A stretch of DNA of 45,468 bases from Clostridia bacterium. GTDB taxonomy: Bacteria > Bacillota > Clostridia > UMGS1883. The notes under the pieces are model-generated. The model was not told the DNA's origin, did no database searches, and saw nothing but the letters and a program-made list of their open reading frames with translations. Positions within the stretch are counted from its first letter, which is position 1. Each line of letters opens with the position of its first letter. The stretch spans positions 70,154 through 115,621 of the forward strand of contig JAFUOO010000008.1 in NCBI GenBank assembly GCA_017472685.1, written 5' to 3'. This document shows positions 22,070 through 29,440 of this stretch, piece by piece. Both the position numbers and the translations under genes were made by a program.

Positions 22070-23638
22070 ATGAAAAAGTTAATTTCACTGTTGCTTTTGT
22101 TGGCAATGCTGCTGTCTTTGTGCGGTTGCGAGGGCGAGACCCCGGAAGAGCCCACCGACCCACAAGAGGTTGTGGTTGAAGAAAAAATAATAAACATACA
22201 GATGCGTGAGGCAGATACCTTAGACCCTATCCTTACCATGCGTCAGAGCGTGAGAGATGCTCTTCTTACTGTGTATGAGCCGCTCTTTGACATTGACGAA
22301 ACCTTTGCGCTCGTGCCCGTACTGGCACAAAGCTATGCCTTCAATGAAAATGCAACTGTTATGACGCTTAAAATTAAAGAAAACGTGCTTTGGCACAACG
22401 GGCAGATTTTTACCGTAGAAGATGTTATTTACACCGTGAACAGAATTAAGGAAAACCCCCAATCGTCCTATTACTTGAACCTTGCCAGCGTAGACAGGGT
22501 TGAAAAGCTCAATGACTACGAGGTTGTTTTCTATCTCAACGAGCCCGATGCCTTTCTGGTGTATTCATTGTATTTTCCCATTATGAGGGTAAACGCTGAC
22601 CCTCAGGCAATGATTGGTACAGGTCCTTACATGTACAAGGAAACCGACGGCAAGACGATAAACCTTATAAAAAATAATGCATGGCATAAGGGCGAAGCGG
22701 TATGCGATGGCGTGAAAATTCTTGGCATGAGAACAACTGCCATGGCGCAGGAGGCTTTCTCCGCAGGTAAAATTCATGCTGTAACAAAGGAAATGCTCGA
22801 TACTGAAAACTTTGCCATAAAGGAAAGCAATACCCGTCACCTTTATCCAAACGGAATGTTTGAGCTTATGGGCTTTAATTGCTCAGAGGGCATTTTTACC
22901 GATGCGCTTTTGAGAATTGCCGCCTCCAATGCAATAAACCGAGAAAAAATTGCAGCTATTTACGGCGATGCAACAGCCTCGGGCTTCCCTATTATGCCCG
23001 GAAGCAGTGCTTTTTCACCCAGCTACGAAATGAGCGAATATAACCTTGACTACGCAAAGGAGGTTGTATTCTCCGCAGGCTGGACGGATGTTGACGGTGA
23101 CGGCATAATGGAAAAAGCAATAGACAATATCCTCACAAAAATGAGCTTCACCCTGCTGGTGGCAAATACTGACCCCCTCCGTGCCGCCGTTGCAGACGAG
23201 ATTAAAGCAAACCTCGAAGCGGCAGGCTTTGCTGTTAATATAGTGCTTACCGATATTGAAACATATAACGAAAAAATAACCTCAGGTGAATACGATGCCT
23301 TTATCGGGGCAATTTATTATGCCGACCCCTACGACATATCAGGGCTTCTGTCCTCCGACGGAAGCGTTAATTTCGAGGGCTACAGCTCGCCCGAAATGGA
23401 TTTTGCCGTTTCGGAGCTTATGAGCGCAACGGGCGCTGACAAAACCTCGGTGGCTTTTTCCAAGCTTCAGTCGCTTTATGTTGCATATCAGCCTGCTGCA
23501 GGGCTTGTGTTCAGAACAACCTATGTGGTGACCTCACCCTATGTTGAGGGCGAAGTGAAGCCCTATCCCTATTCGCCTTATGCAAACATTGCATCCTGGC
23601 ACATTGCAGGGGTCGGAGCTGAAACCGAAGAGGAATAA
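22070..23638 (+). CDS. Lipoprotein solute-binding protein of peptide/nickel ABC transporters (SBP_bac_5)
   Basis: 522 residues. A signal peptide has lipobox LCGC (about 17-20), so it should be anchored to the outer face of the membrane. The body has the SBP_bac_5 signature: ADTLDPILT, VYEPLF, AQSYAFNENATVMTLKIKENVLWHNGQIFTVEDVIYT (key parts about 84-120), and the C-terminal LEAAGFAVNI...DAFIGAIYYADPYD. Family members bind oligopeptides, nickel or sugars. No permease or ATPase gene is adjacent, so it is an orphan or relies on a transporter elsewhere. It begins 13 bp after ylmD and is probably in that operon. Confidence 0.9.
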   Translation: MKKLISLLLLLAMLLSLCGCEGETPEEPTDPQEVVVEEKIINIQMREADTLDPILTMRQSVRDALLTVYEPLFDIDETFALVPVLAQSYAFNENATVMTLKIKENVLWHNGQIFTVEDVIYTVNRIKENPQSSYYLNLASVDRVEKLNDYEVVFYLNEPDAFLVYSLYFPIMRVNADPQAMIGTGPYMYKETDGKTINLIKNNAWHKGEAVCDGVKILGMRTTAMAQEAFSAGKIHAVTKEMLDTENFAIKESNTRHLYPNGMFELMGFNCSEGIFTDALLRIAASNAINREKIAAIYGDATASGFPIMPGSSAFSPSYEMSEYNLDYAKEVVFSAGWTDVDGDGIMEKAIDNILTKMSFTLLVANTDPLRAAVADEIKANLEAAGFAVNIVLTDIETYNEKITSGEYDAFIGAIYYADPYDISGLLSSDGSVNFEGYSSPEMDFAVSELMSATGADKTSVAFSKLQSLYVAYQPAAGLVFRTTYVVTSPYVEGEVKPYPYSPYANIASWHIAGVGAETEEE

Positions 23639-23649
23639 CAGGTGATTTT

Positions 23650-25029
23650 ATGAGTAAACTTATCGGCTCCTGGAGCTTTTATAAAAAAACACTGATGATT
23701 GCAGTGCCCATTATGATACAAAACCTTATTACCAATTTTGTAGCACTTATTGACAACATTATGGTCGGCCAGGTGGGCACCGAGCAGATGACCGGTGTGG
23801 CAATAATTAACCAGATATTGTTTGTATTCAACTTAGCTGTTTTCGGCGCAGTGTCGGGCTCAGGCATTTTCTCGGCACAGTTTTTCGGCAAGGGCGACCG
23901 TGAGGGCGTAAGGCACACAATGCGCTTCAAGCTCATAACCGCAATGTGTATATGTCTTGTGGGCATAGCAGTTTTTGTACTTTTTGACGATACCCTTATA
24001 AATATGTATCTCAAGGGCGAGTCTGCAGGGCTCGATGTGGCAAAAACCTTCCACAGCGCTAAGGACTATCTTGCAATTATGCTTATAGGGCTCGTGCCCT
24101 TTGCCCTGGAAAACGTGTACTCGGGTACACTCAGAGAGGGCGGTATAGCAACAGTGCCCATGTATGCAGGCATTGCCGCAGTTGTTACAAATACGGTATT
24201 GAATGCCCTGCTTATTTTCGGCTTAGGTCCTTTCCCTGTTATGGGCGTTAAGGGTGCGGCTATAGCTACGGTAATATCAAGGTTTGTCCAGACTGGAATT
24301 GTCATATGCTGGACCCATTGGAAGCGTAATGAGCTTGTATATCCCAAGAGCCTTTACAGAAGATTGTATGTGCCAAAGGAATTGATTAAGAGCATTTCCA
24401 TAAAGGGGCTTATTCCACTTACTGCAAACGAATGCCTTTGGTCCTTAGGTATTGCCTCCCTTGCGGCGTGCTATTCTGTGCGTGGCGTTGATGTTGTGGC
24501 AGGGCAGAACATTTCCAGCACGGTGGTTAACTTATTCAATGTGCTCTTTATAGCCTTCGGCAGCGGTGTAAGCGTTGTTATAGGTCAGCTTTTAGGCGCA
24601 AATGAGCTTGAAAAAGCAAAGGATGCAGCACCGAAGTTAATAACCTTCTCGGCACTCTTGTGCGTGGTTGTGGGTACGGTAATGGCTCTCTTTGCTCCGC
24701 TTTTCCCGCTTATGTACAAAACAACCGATGCTGTGCGCAATCTTGCAACGGCGTTTATTATAGTAAGTGCAATATGGATGCCTGCACACGGCATGCTCCA
24801 TGCAACCTACTTCACCTTGCGCTCAGGCGGTAAAACGGTTATAACCTTTTTCTTCGACTGTGGTTTTTCCTGGTGCGTAAGTGTGCCCCTGGCATACTGC
24901 CTTGCTCACTTTACAAGCCTTAATATTATTGTTATTTACTTTATTGTGCAGAGCGCAGAGCTGATAAAATGCGTAATCGGTGCAGTGCTTATTAAAAAGG
25001 GCGTATGGCTGAGCAATATAGTAAAATAA
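23650..25029 (+). CDS. MATE-family multidrug/metabolite efflux transporter
   Basis: 459 residues with about 12 membrane segments in two similar halves, as in MATE proteins. First-half landmarks are IAVPIMIQNLITNFVALIDNIMVGQVG (start of TM1-TM2) and FGKGDREGVRHTM; second-half landmarks are SIKGLIPLTANECLWSLGIA and GQLLGANELEKAKDAA, the repeated cytoplasmic loop motif. It exchanges Na+ or H+ for cationic compounds; the substrate cannot be read. It starts 11 bp after the solute-binding protein gene (SD GGTGAT-like) and is the last gene of the ymdB-ylmD-SBP-MATE run. Confidence 0.92.
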   Translation: MSKLIGSWSFYKKTLMIAVPIMIQNLITNFVALIDNIMVGQVGTEQMTGVAIINQILFVFNLAVFGAVSGSGIFSAQFFGKGDREGVRHTMRFKLITAMCICLVGIAVFVLFDDTLINMYLKGESAGLDVAKTFHSAKDYLAIMLIGLVPFALENVYSGTLREGGIATVPMYAGIAAVVTNTVLNALLIFGLGPFPVMGVKGAAIATVISRFVQTGIVICWTHWKRNELVYPKSLYRRLYVPKELIKSISIKGLIPLTANECLWSLGIASLAACYSVRGVDVVAGQNISSTVVNLFNVLFIAFGSGVSVVIGQLLGANELEKAKDAAPKLITFSALLCVVVGTVMALFAPLFPLMYKTTDAVRNLATAFIIVSAIWMPAHGMLHATYFTLRSGGKTVITFFFDCGFSWCVSVPLAYCLAHFTSLNIIVIYFIVQSAELIKCVIGAVLIKKGVWLSNIVK

Positions 25030-25030
25030 C

Positions 25031-25112
25031 ATTTCACTATATTGCAATGAAATCGTCCTTCGGACGGTGAAATCACTTTGTGATGAAATTTTGCACTGCG
25101 TGCAAAGTGAAA
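25031..25112. repeat. Array of short hairpins separated by TGAAAT
   Basis: TGAAAT occurs at 25048, 25068, 25084 and 25107, with ATTTCA at 25031. Between them lie three unrelated perfect mini-hairpins: CGTCC-TTC-GGACG (25054-25066), CAC-TTT-GTG (25074-25082) and TTTGCAC-TGC-GTGCAAA (25089-25105). It lies between the MATE stop and the shared terminator. The alternation of a fixed hexamer with self-complementary spacers looks like an assembled repeat rather than chance. Confidence 0.6.
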
Positions 25113-25113
25113 T

Positions 25114-25142
25114 AAAAAAGGACGGCTCAGCCGTCCTTTTTT
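25114..25142. terminator. Bidirectional intrinsic terminator
   Basis: Stem GGACGGC (25120-25126) and GCCGTCC (25130-25136) flanked by A6 and T6. It serves the MATE operon and the converging peptidase gene. Confidence 0.92.
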
Positions 25143-25159
25143 ATTCAGTAAGTGTTTAA

Positions 25160-27292
25160 TTACTTTACTTGTGTAACGATAACTTCTGTTTTTGTATCGC
25201 TCTGGATTGCCTTTGCGCCGGCTTTGCCGTTTTCGGCACTTAAGTAAAGGTTGGAATGAGCAAATACAAAGGTGTACTTGTTTCCTTCAACCTGTGTCAT
25301 TGTACAAAGCTCGTTGTTACCCTTGCCACCGTTCCAGATGATAAGGTTCTTGCCGGAATCTACGCTGTTGCCGGGAACATTTACACAATAGCCGGATGCC
25401 TTGTTGAAGATTGCCTTCTTGCCCTGCCAGGTACGGATTCTCCAGATCTGGTTGTCGGAATTTGTGTTTTCTTCAAAGGTCAGCACACTGCCTGTTGCGG
25501 AAGCATCGTTTGCTGTAAGAACAAGGTTTGTTCCGGGAAGCGAAATCTGACAGTAATATGCTTCCTGATCGTCATCGTCAAAGCTCATTGTCTTTTCGTA
25601 ATAGTCCTTATAATGAGCATAGTAAACAGGATCGCTTACAAAGAGAAGTGCCGCATATGCCGCAAAGCGGTTGGGATAAACCTTTTCAAGCTCCTTAAGC
25701 GCTGCTTCGTCTGTTCTTAAAACGTTGAACATGCGGGAGAACTCTGCCAAATCTTCTGCACGGTTGGAATTACCGTAGGAGGACATGGGAGCCATATCGC
25801 TTACTCTTGCTCTGTCCCAGAGAGCAGATTCGCTTGTGAGGTTACTATCAAGCACGTGACCTAATTCGTGAGCAAGTGTATGTGCAATCTGCTTTTCGTT
25901 GGGCACCCAGTTAAGACGAATCCAGATTGTGTCACCACCGCCGTTGTAGCTGTTGGCACTGTCTGTGCGGTAAATGAGGCGGTTGATGTGGTGACGGATT
26001 GCGTAGGGGAAGCGGGAGAGAGCATTGATAGCGTCTGTAACAACGGAAGAATCCTCAACTGTGGAAATCATTGTCCATTCGTGAAGCTGACCTTCTACAT
26101 CGCCTTCCATTTTTACGGAATACATCCACACGGGAAGCATTGTTCCACGCCATACGTCGTAGGATTCTACATATGTCTTTTCTGTAATTTCATACTTTGC
26201 CTTTTCAGTATCGGGAAGAATTTCACCAAAGTCAACCTGACCATATACTGTAATTGTGAGGCAGTCCTTGAGAACCTTAATCTGCTCTTCTTCGGAAATA
26301 TTGTAATAGTCGCTCATTATGAGCTTGTTTTCAACCTCAGACTGAACACGTGCACCGAAGGGAAGAGATGTGTATACAAAGGAGTCAAATCTTTCCTTTG
26401 TAACAGCATCAAGTGCCTTGTAGCCCGCAGATTCCTTCAAATTGCCCATAGGTGTCTGACCTACGTATTCGAACTGGAATTTCTGTGTATCGTCGTTTGT
26501 TACTGCTTCCTGTGTTGTGAAACGGTCTGTTGCTGTGATAGCCATGCCTGAGTGGCGGATAACAACTGTATATGTACCGTCCTCGTTTTTAACAGGCTTA
26601 ACCTGCTGGTTTGTACCGCCGTTTGATGTGTACTGAGTAATTTCAGCACCTGCCAAAGTGGAAAATGCACCTATATCGATGCTCTTTTTTGAGTTCTGGT
26701 TGAATATCTTATAGTAGCCTTCATCCATTGCACTGAAGCCCCATACCTGATTGGAGTTGGAGTCGTCACGACCTGCTACAACAACCTTTGCACCATCTGC
26801 AGTGTTAGCGTATTCAACGCAAAGGTATCTGCCTGTTGCAACGTGCTTTAAGCGGAAGTACTTGCCGCTGAAGGGGTCGGCTGCTTCGTCTGTAACGTAA
26901 ACCTCGCGCTTGTCGTTGTTCCATTCAACGCTCTTACCCAATGCTTCACAAAGTGCGCGCACGGGAAGATAGGTAAAATCATTAACTATGATAGCTTCGG
27001 CGTTTTCCATTTTGTTGCCGTCAAGATAAATGTTTACCGCATCTGTCTTTTCTGTCGCCTGGGGTGCTGTGCCGATAACCACGCTGCGTGTGTCATTAAC
27101 CCATTCAACCTCGTAGCCGAGTGCTTCTGAGAGAGCACGCACGGGGAGGAAGGTGCGGTCGTTAACAATGATGCCTTCCTTTTCAAGCAATTCACCGTTA
27201 AGGTAAACGGGAATGCCGCCATCTGCCATGGCGGCAGGTGCAAGTGAAAGCACCATAATAAGCACAAGGCAAAGTGATAGAATTTTTTTCAT
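25160..27292 (-). CDS. Secreted lethal-factor-like (ATLF/M34-type) zinc metallopeptidase with two ricin-type lectin domains
   Basis: 710 residues, ATG behind AGGAGG. Signal peptide (1-23). Residues 29-135 hold two Cu_amine_oxidN1 repeats (VNDRTFLPVRALSEALG; VNDFTYLPVRALCEALG). Residues about 140-280 are ricin-B/RICIN-like (FRLKHVATGRYLCVEY, NQVWGF). A linker leads to a zincin: HELGH at 475-479 and SYGNSNRAEDLAEF at 505-518. By comparison with anthrax lethal factor (HEFGH; YGRTNEAEFFAE), His475 and His479 are zinc ligands, Glu476 the base, Glu513 the third ligand and Tyr506 the catalytic tyrosine. Residues about 585-705 form a second ricin-type lectin (NQIWRIRTWQGKKAIFN). The family match is by motif and spacing only. 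Likely a surface-held or released peptidase targeted to glycans; its substrate is unknown. Confidence 0.82.
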   Translation of the reverse strand: MKKILSLCLVLIMVLSLAPAAMADGGIPVYLNGELLEKEGIIVNDRTFLPVRALSEALGYEVEWVNDTRSVVIGTAPQATEKTDAVNIYLDGNKMENAEAIIVNDFTYLPVRALCEALGKSVEWNNDKREVYVTDEAADPFSGKYFRLKHVATGRYLCVEYANTADGAKVVVAGRDDSNSNQVWGFSAMDEGYYKIFNQNSKKSIDIGAFSTLAGAEITQYTSNGGTNQQVKPVKNEDGTYTVVIRHSGMAITATDRFTTQEAVTNDDTQKFQFEYVGQTPMGNLKESAGYKALDAVTKERFDSFVYTSLPFGARVQSEVENKLIMSDYYNISEEEQIKVLKDCLTITVYGQVDFGEILPDTEKAKYEITEKTYVESYDVWRGTMLPVWMYSVKMEGDVEGQLHEWTMISTVEDSSVVTDAINALSRFPYAIRHHINRLIYRTDSANSYNGGGDTIWIRLNWVPNEKQIAHTLAHELGHVLDSNLTSESALWDRARVSDMAPMSSYGNSNRAEDLAEFSRMFNVLRTDEAALKELEKVYPNRFAAYAALLFVSDPVYYAHYKDYYEKTMSFDDDDQEAYYCQISLPGTNLVLTANDASATGSVLTFEENTNSDNQIWRIRTWQGKKAIFNKASGYCVNVPGNSVDSGKNLIIWNGGKGNNELCTMTQVEGNKYTFVFAHSNLYLSAENGKAGAKAIQSDTKTEVIVTQVK

Positions 27293-27324
27293 TTTAAAAC
27301 CTCCTGATGTTTTAATATACTACT

Positions 27325-27353
27325 ATTTTAACACCAAAAAAACGGGCTGTAAA
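27325..27353 (-). promoter_or_regulatory. Promoter of the lectin-metallopeptidase gene
   Basis: Minus strand: TTTACA (complement of 27348-27353), 17-bp spacer, TAAAAT (complement of 27325-27330), about 32 bp before the ATG. Confidence 0.75.
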
Positions 27354-27360
27354 GAGTATT

Positions 27361-27378
27361 GTTACAATTTGGTTACAA
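27361..27378. promoter_or_regulatory. Tandem GTTACAA heptamers between divergent promoters
   Basis: GTTACAA at 27361-27367 and again at 27372-27378, exactly 11 bp apart. They lie between the minus promoter (27325-27353) and the plus promoter (27382-27410), a natural position for a regulator of either gene. Confidence 0.45.
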
Positions 27379-27381
27379 GTG

Positions 27382-27410
27382 TTGAAATTGAAAAAATTTA
27401 GGAGTATAGT
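27382..27410 (+). promoter_or_regulatory. Promoter of the DUF896-HPr-like genes
   Basis: TTGAAA (27382-27387), 17-bp spacer, TATAGT (27405-27410), 57 bp upstream of the DUF896 start. Confidence 0.7.
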
Positions 27411-27467
27411 TAGCCATAAGCGTAGGAAAAATAATACGCTTACCCTTATGAAAGGATTTTAACAGCC

Positions 27468-27635
27468 ATGGAAAAAAAGAAGCTCGACCGCATAAGCTTT
27501 CTTGCAAAAAAGAAAAAGGCAGAGGGCTTAAGCGAAGAAGAATTAAAGGAACAGAAGGCACTTTACGAGGAGTACCTTGGGGAAATACGAAGAAGTTTCA
27601 GGCAAACATTGGACAGTATTGAAATAACGGACTAA
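27468..27635 (+). CDS. DUF896 (YnzC-like, UPF0291) small protein
   Basis: 55 residues, ATG behind GAAAGGA. The whole chain follows the DUF896 pattern: basic start MEKKKLDRISFLAKKKKAEG, then LSEEELKEQKALYEEYL, and a short tail RRSFRQTLDS. The fold is a two-helix hairpin, one of the few details known; in B. subtilis ynzC sits in an SOS-induced operon. The molecular role is unknown. It is followed 28 bp later by the HPr-like gene. Confidence 0.88.
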   Translation: MEKKKLDRISFLAKKKKAEGLSEEELKEQKALYEEYLGEIRRSFRQTLDSIEITD

Positions 27636-27663
27636 GTTGTTTCAGAAAGGTTATGGTGATTGT

Positions 27664-27894
27664 ATGAAAAGCTTTAAGGTAATGCTTTCATCCATAGTTG
27701 ATGTGAAGAACTTTGTAAATCTCGTAAACGAATTTAGTTTTGATGTAGACATGGTTTCGGGCAGATACGTTGTTGACGCGAAGAGCCTTATGGGCATTTT
27801 CTCGTTGGAATTGTCAAAGCCCATTGTTATGCGTGTGTATTCGGAGGAAACAGAAGCCTTTGAAAAAGCGCTTAAAGAATTTATTGTTGATTAA
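27664..27894 (+). CDS. HPr-like protein lacking the phosphoryl-accepting histidine (Crh-like)
   Basis: 76 residues from ATG 27664 (GGTGA at 27655-27659); an upstream in-frame TTG would add nine unlikely residues. The fold signature VSGRYVVDAKSLMGIFSLEL (31-50) matches HPr around the regulatory Ser46, here Ser41. Where HPr has the active-site GxHARPA, this protein reads SSIVDVKNFV, and there is no histidine anywhere in it. It therefore cannot carry phosphate from enzyme I, but could be phosphorylated on the serine by HPr kinase and act as a CcpA co-regulator, as Bacillus Crh does. That role is inference. A clostridial HPr-like paralogue of unknown role is the alternative. Confidence 0.8.
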   Translation: MKSFKVMLSSIVDVKNFVNLVNEFSFDVDMVSGRYVVDAKSLMGIFSLELSKPIVMRVYSEETEAFEKALKEFIVD

Positions 27895-27950
27895 TTAAGA
27901 TAAGAAAAGGGCATATGGGGTTTACCCCCTCGCCTTAGAGGAGAACACCT

Positions 27951-28670
27951 ATGAGAATGTATCCTGCCATTGACCTTAAGGACGGCGAATGTGTGCGTCT
28001 GTATAAAGGTGATTATGACAAGAAAACAGTTTATTCCACTGATGCCGTAGCCACTGCGCTCACCTGGCAGAAGTCGGGAGCGGATTTTTTGCACGTTGTG
28101 GACCTTGACGGTGCACGTACAGGTAACTCTAAAAACCGCGAAACCATTAAAAAAATCTGCGAGGCTGTTTCCATGAAGGTGCAGACCGGCGGAGGCATCC
28201 GCTCAATGGAGGATATCGACGAGCTGCTCGGCATGGGTGTCGAAAGGGTAATTTTAGGTACGGCTGCCGTTAAAAATTTTGAATTGGTAGAACAGGCTGT
28301 TAAAAAGTACGGCGACCGTATCGCAGTTGGGGTTGATGCAAAGGATGGCTTTGTGGCAACCGATGGCTGGGAAAAGGTGTCCGAATTATCTGCGGTGGAC
28401 TTTGCAAGAAAGGTGAAGGCTGCAGGTGTTCGTACTATTATATATACCGATATCGCAACAGACGGTGCCATGTGCGGACCAAATACGGCTGCAATGTGCG
28501 AGATGGTCAGTGAAACAGGGCTCGATGTTATCGCTTCGGGCGGTGTGAGCTGTATTGAAGATATTGCCGCACTTTTAAAAACAGGTGTTGAAGGCGCAAT
28601 TACAGGCAGAGCAATTTATGACGGAAAGCTCGACTTAGCAGAAGCGGTAGAGCTTTGCAGGAAAGGATAA
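27951..28670 (+). CDS. hisA: Phosphoribosylformimino-5-aminoimidazole carboxamide ribotide isomerase (HisA)
   Basis: 239 residues, SD GAGGAG ahead of ATG 27951. A TIM barrel with the two catalytic aspartates in PAIDLKDG (Asp8) and GVDAKDG (Asp129), phosphate sites QTGGGIR (79-84) and ASGGVS, and [11 protein letters not shown] in strand 6. It isomerises ProFAR to PRFAR, the fourth step of histidine synthesis. hisIE follows after 4 bp. The expected neighbour hisF is not between them, so the operon is rearranged or split. The leader contains a small GGGGT/ACCCC hairpin (27917-27929). Confidence 0.93.
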   Translation: MRMYPAIDLKDGECVRLYKGDYDKKTVYSTDAVATALTWQKSGADFLHVVDLDGARTGNSKNRETIKKICEAVSMKVQTGGGIRSMEDIDELLGMGVERVILGTAAVKNFELVEQAVKKYGDRIAVGVDAKDGFVATDGWEKVSELSAVDFARKVKAAGVRTIIYTDIATDGAMCGPNTAAMCEMVSETGLDVIASGGVSCIEDIAALLKTGVEGAITGRAIYDGKLDLAEAVELCRKG

Positions 28671-28674
28671 AAAA

Positions 28675-29304
28675 ATGGAATTTATTAAAGATATAAAGTT
28701 TGATGAAAAGGGTCTGGTGCCCGCTGTTATCCAGAGCGTTGACGGCGAGGTGCTGATGGTTGCCTACATGAATGAGGAAAGCCTCAGAAAAACAATTGAA
28801 ACAGGCACAACCTGGTTTTATTCAAGAAGCAGACAAAGCCTCTGGAACAAGGGCGAAACAAGCGGCAACTTCCAGAAGGTAATGAGGCTCAGTGTTGACT
28901 GCGACATGGACACGGTGCTTGTTACAGTTGAGCCCATGGGTCCTGCTTGCCATACAGGCAATAAAACCTGCTTCTACAGAGAGGTTGAAAACGGGGCATT
29001 GGTTGAAGCAAAACGCGAGGAAAAGGGCGAATTTATCCTTGATGAGCTCTTCAAGGTAATTCTCGACAGAATGGAAAACCCCAAGGAAGACAGCTATACA
29101 AACTACCTTCTTGACTGCGGTATAGACAAAATCCTTAAAAAGGTGGGCGAGGAATGCAGCGAAACCATCATCGCCGCTAAAAATGAAGACAAAAAGGAAA
29201 TTGCCTTGGAAACAAGCGACCTTATTTACCATCTTCTTGTTATGATTGCTGAGCGTGGCATGGATATTAAGGATGTTTATGAGGTTTTAAAGGGCAGAAG
29301 ATAA
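28675..29304 (+). CDS. hisIE: Bifunctional phosphoribosyl-AMP cyclohydrolase / phosphoribosyl-ATP pyrophosphatase (HisIE)
   Basis: 209 residues. Residues 1-113 are His[30 protein letters not shown] and the zinc cysteines DCDMD...[14 protein letters not shown]. Residues about 118-209 are His[28 protein letters not shown] and LVYHLLVM-like ([14 protein letters not shown]). It performs steps two and three of histidine synthesis. It sits 4 bp after hisA and is followed by a terminator, so only this pair is expressed here. Confidence 0.95.
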   Translation: MEFIKDIKFDEKGLVPAVIQSVDGEVLMVAYMNEESLRKTIETGTTWFYSRSRQSLWNKGETSGNFQKVMRLSVDCDMDTVLVTVEPMGPACHTGNKTCFYREVENGALVEAKREEKGEFILDELFKVILDRMENPKEDSYTNYLLDCGIDKILKKVGEECSETIIAAKNEDKKEIALETSDLIYHLLVMIAERGMDIKDVYEVLKGRR

Positions 29305-29320
29305 GTACATCATAAAACAG

Positions 29321-29347
29321 CAAACCCGCTTTTGGCGGGTTTGTTTT
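29321..29347 (+). terminator. Intrinsic terminator after hisIE
   Basis: CAAACCCGC (29321-29329) pairs with GCGGGTTTG (29335-29343), loop TTTTG, followed by TTTT. Confidence 0.88.
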
Positions 29348-29348
29348 G

Positions 29349-29387
29349 ATTTATGCGACACGAAACCTTGAAAGATGTCGCATAAAT
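29349..29387 (+). promoter_or_regulatory. Perfect 12-bp inverted repeat upstream of the fucosidase promoter
   Basis: ATTTATGCGACA (29349-29360) and TGTCGCATAAAT (29376-29387), spacer 15 bp. It ends 4 bp before the -35 box, a typical activator position. CCTTGAAA also occurs twice (29366 and 29389). A sugar-responsive regulator site is the likeliest reading; no regulator gene is adjacent. Confidence 0.6.
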
Positions 29388-29390
29388 GCC

Positions 29391-29418
29391 TTGAAAAATG
29401 CGGGCAATGAAATATAAT
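29391..29418 (+). promoter_or_regulatory. Promoter of the GH29 gene
   Basis: TTGAAA (29391-29396), 16-bp spacer, TATAAT (29413-29418), followed by GGAGG at 29427-29431. Confidence 0.7.
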
Positions 29419-29440
29419 AAAGCTATGGAGGTGTATGAAA

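Noticed and set aside
25031..25112. CRISPR array
   Set aside because: The fixed unit is only six bases and the spacers are self-complementary and of unequal length; no cas genes nearby.
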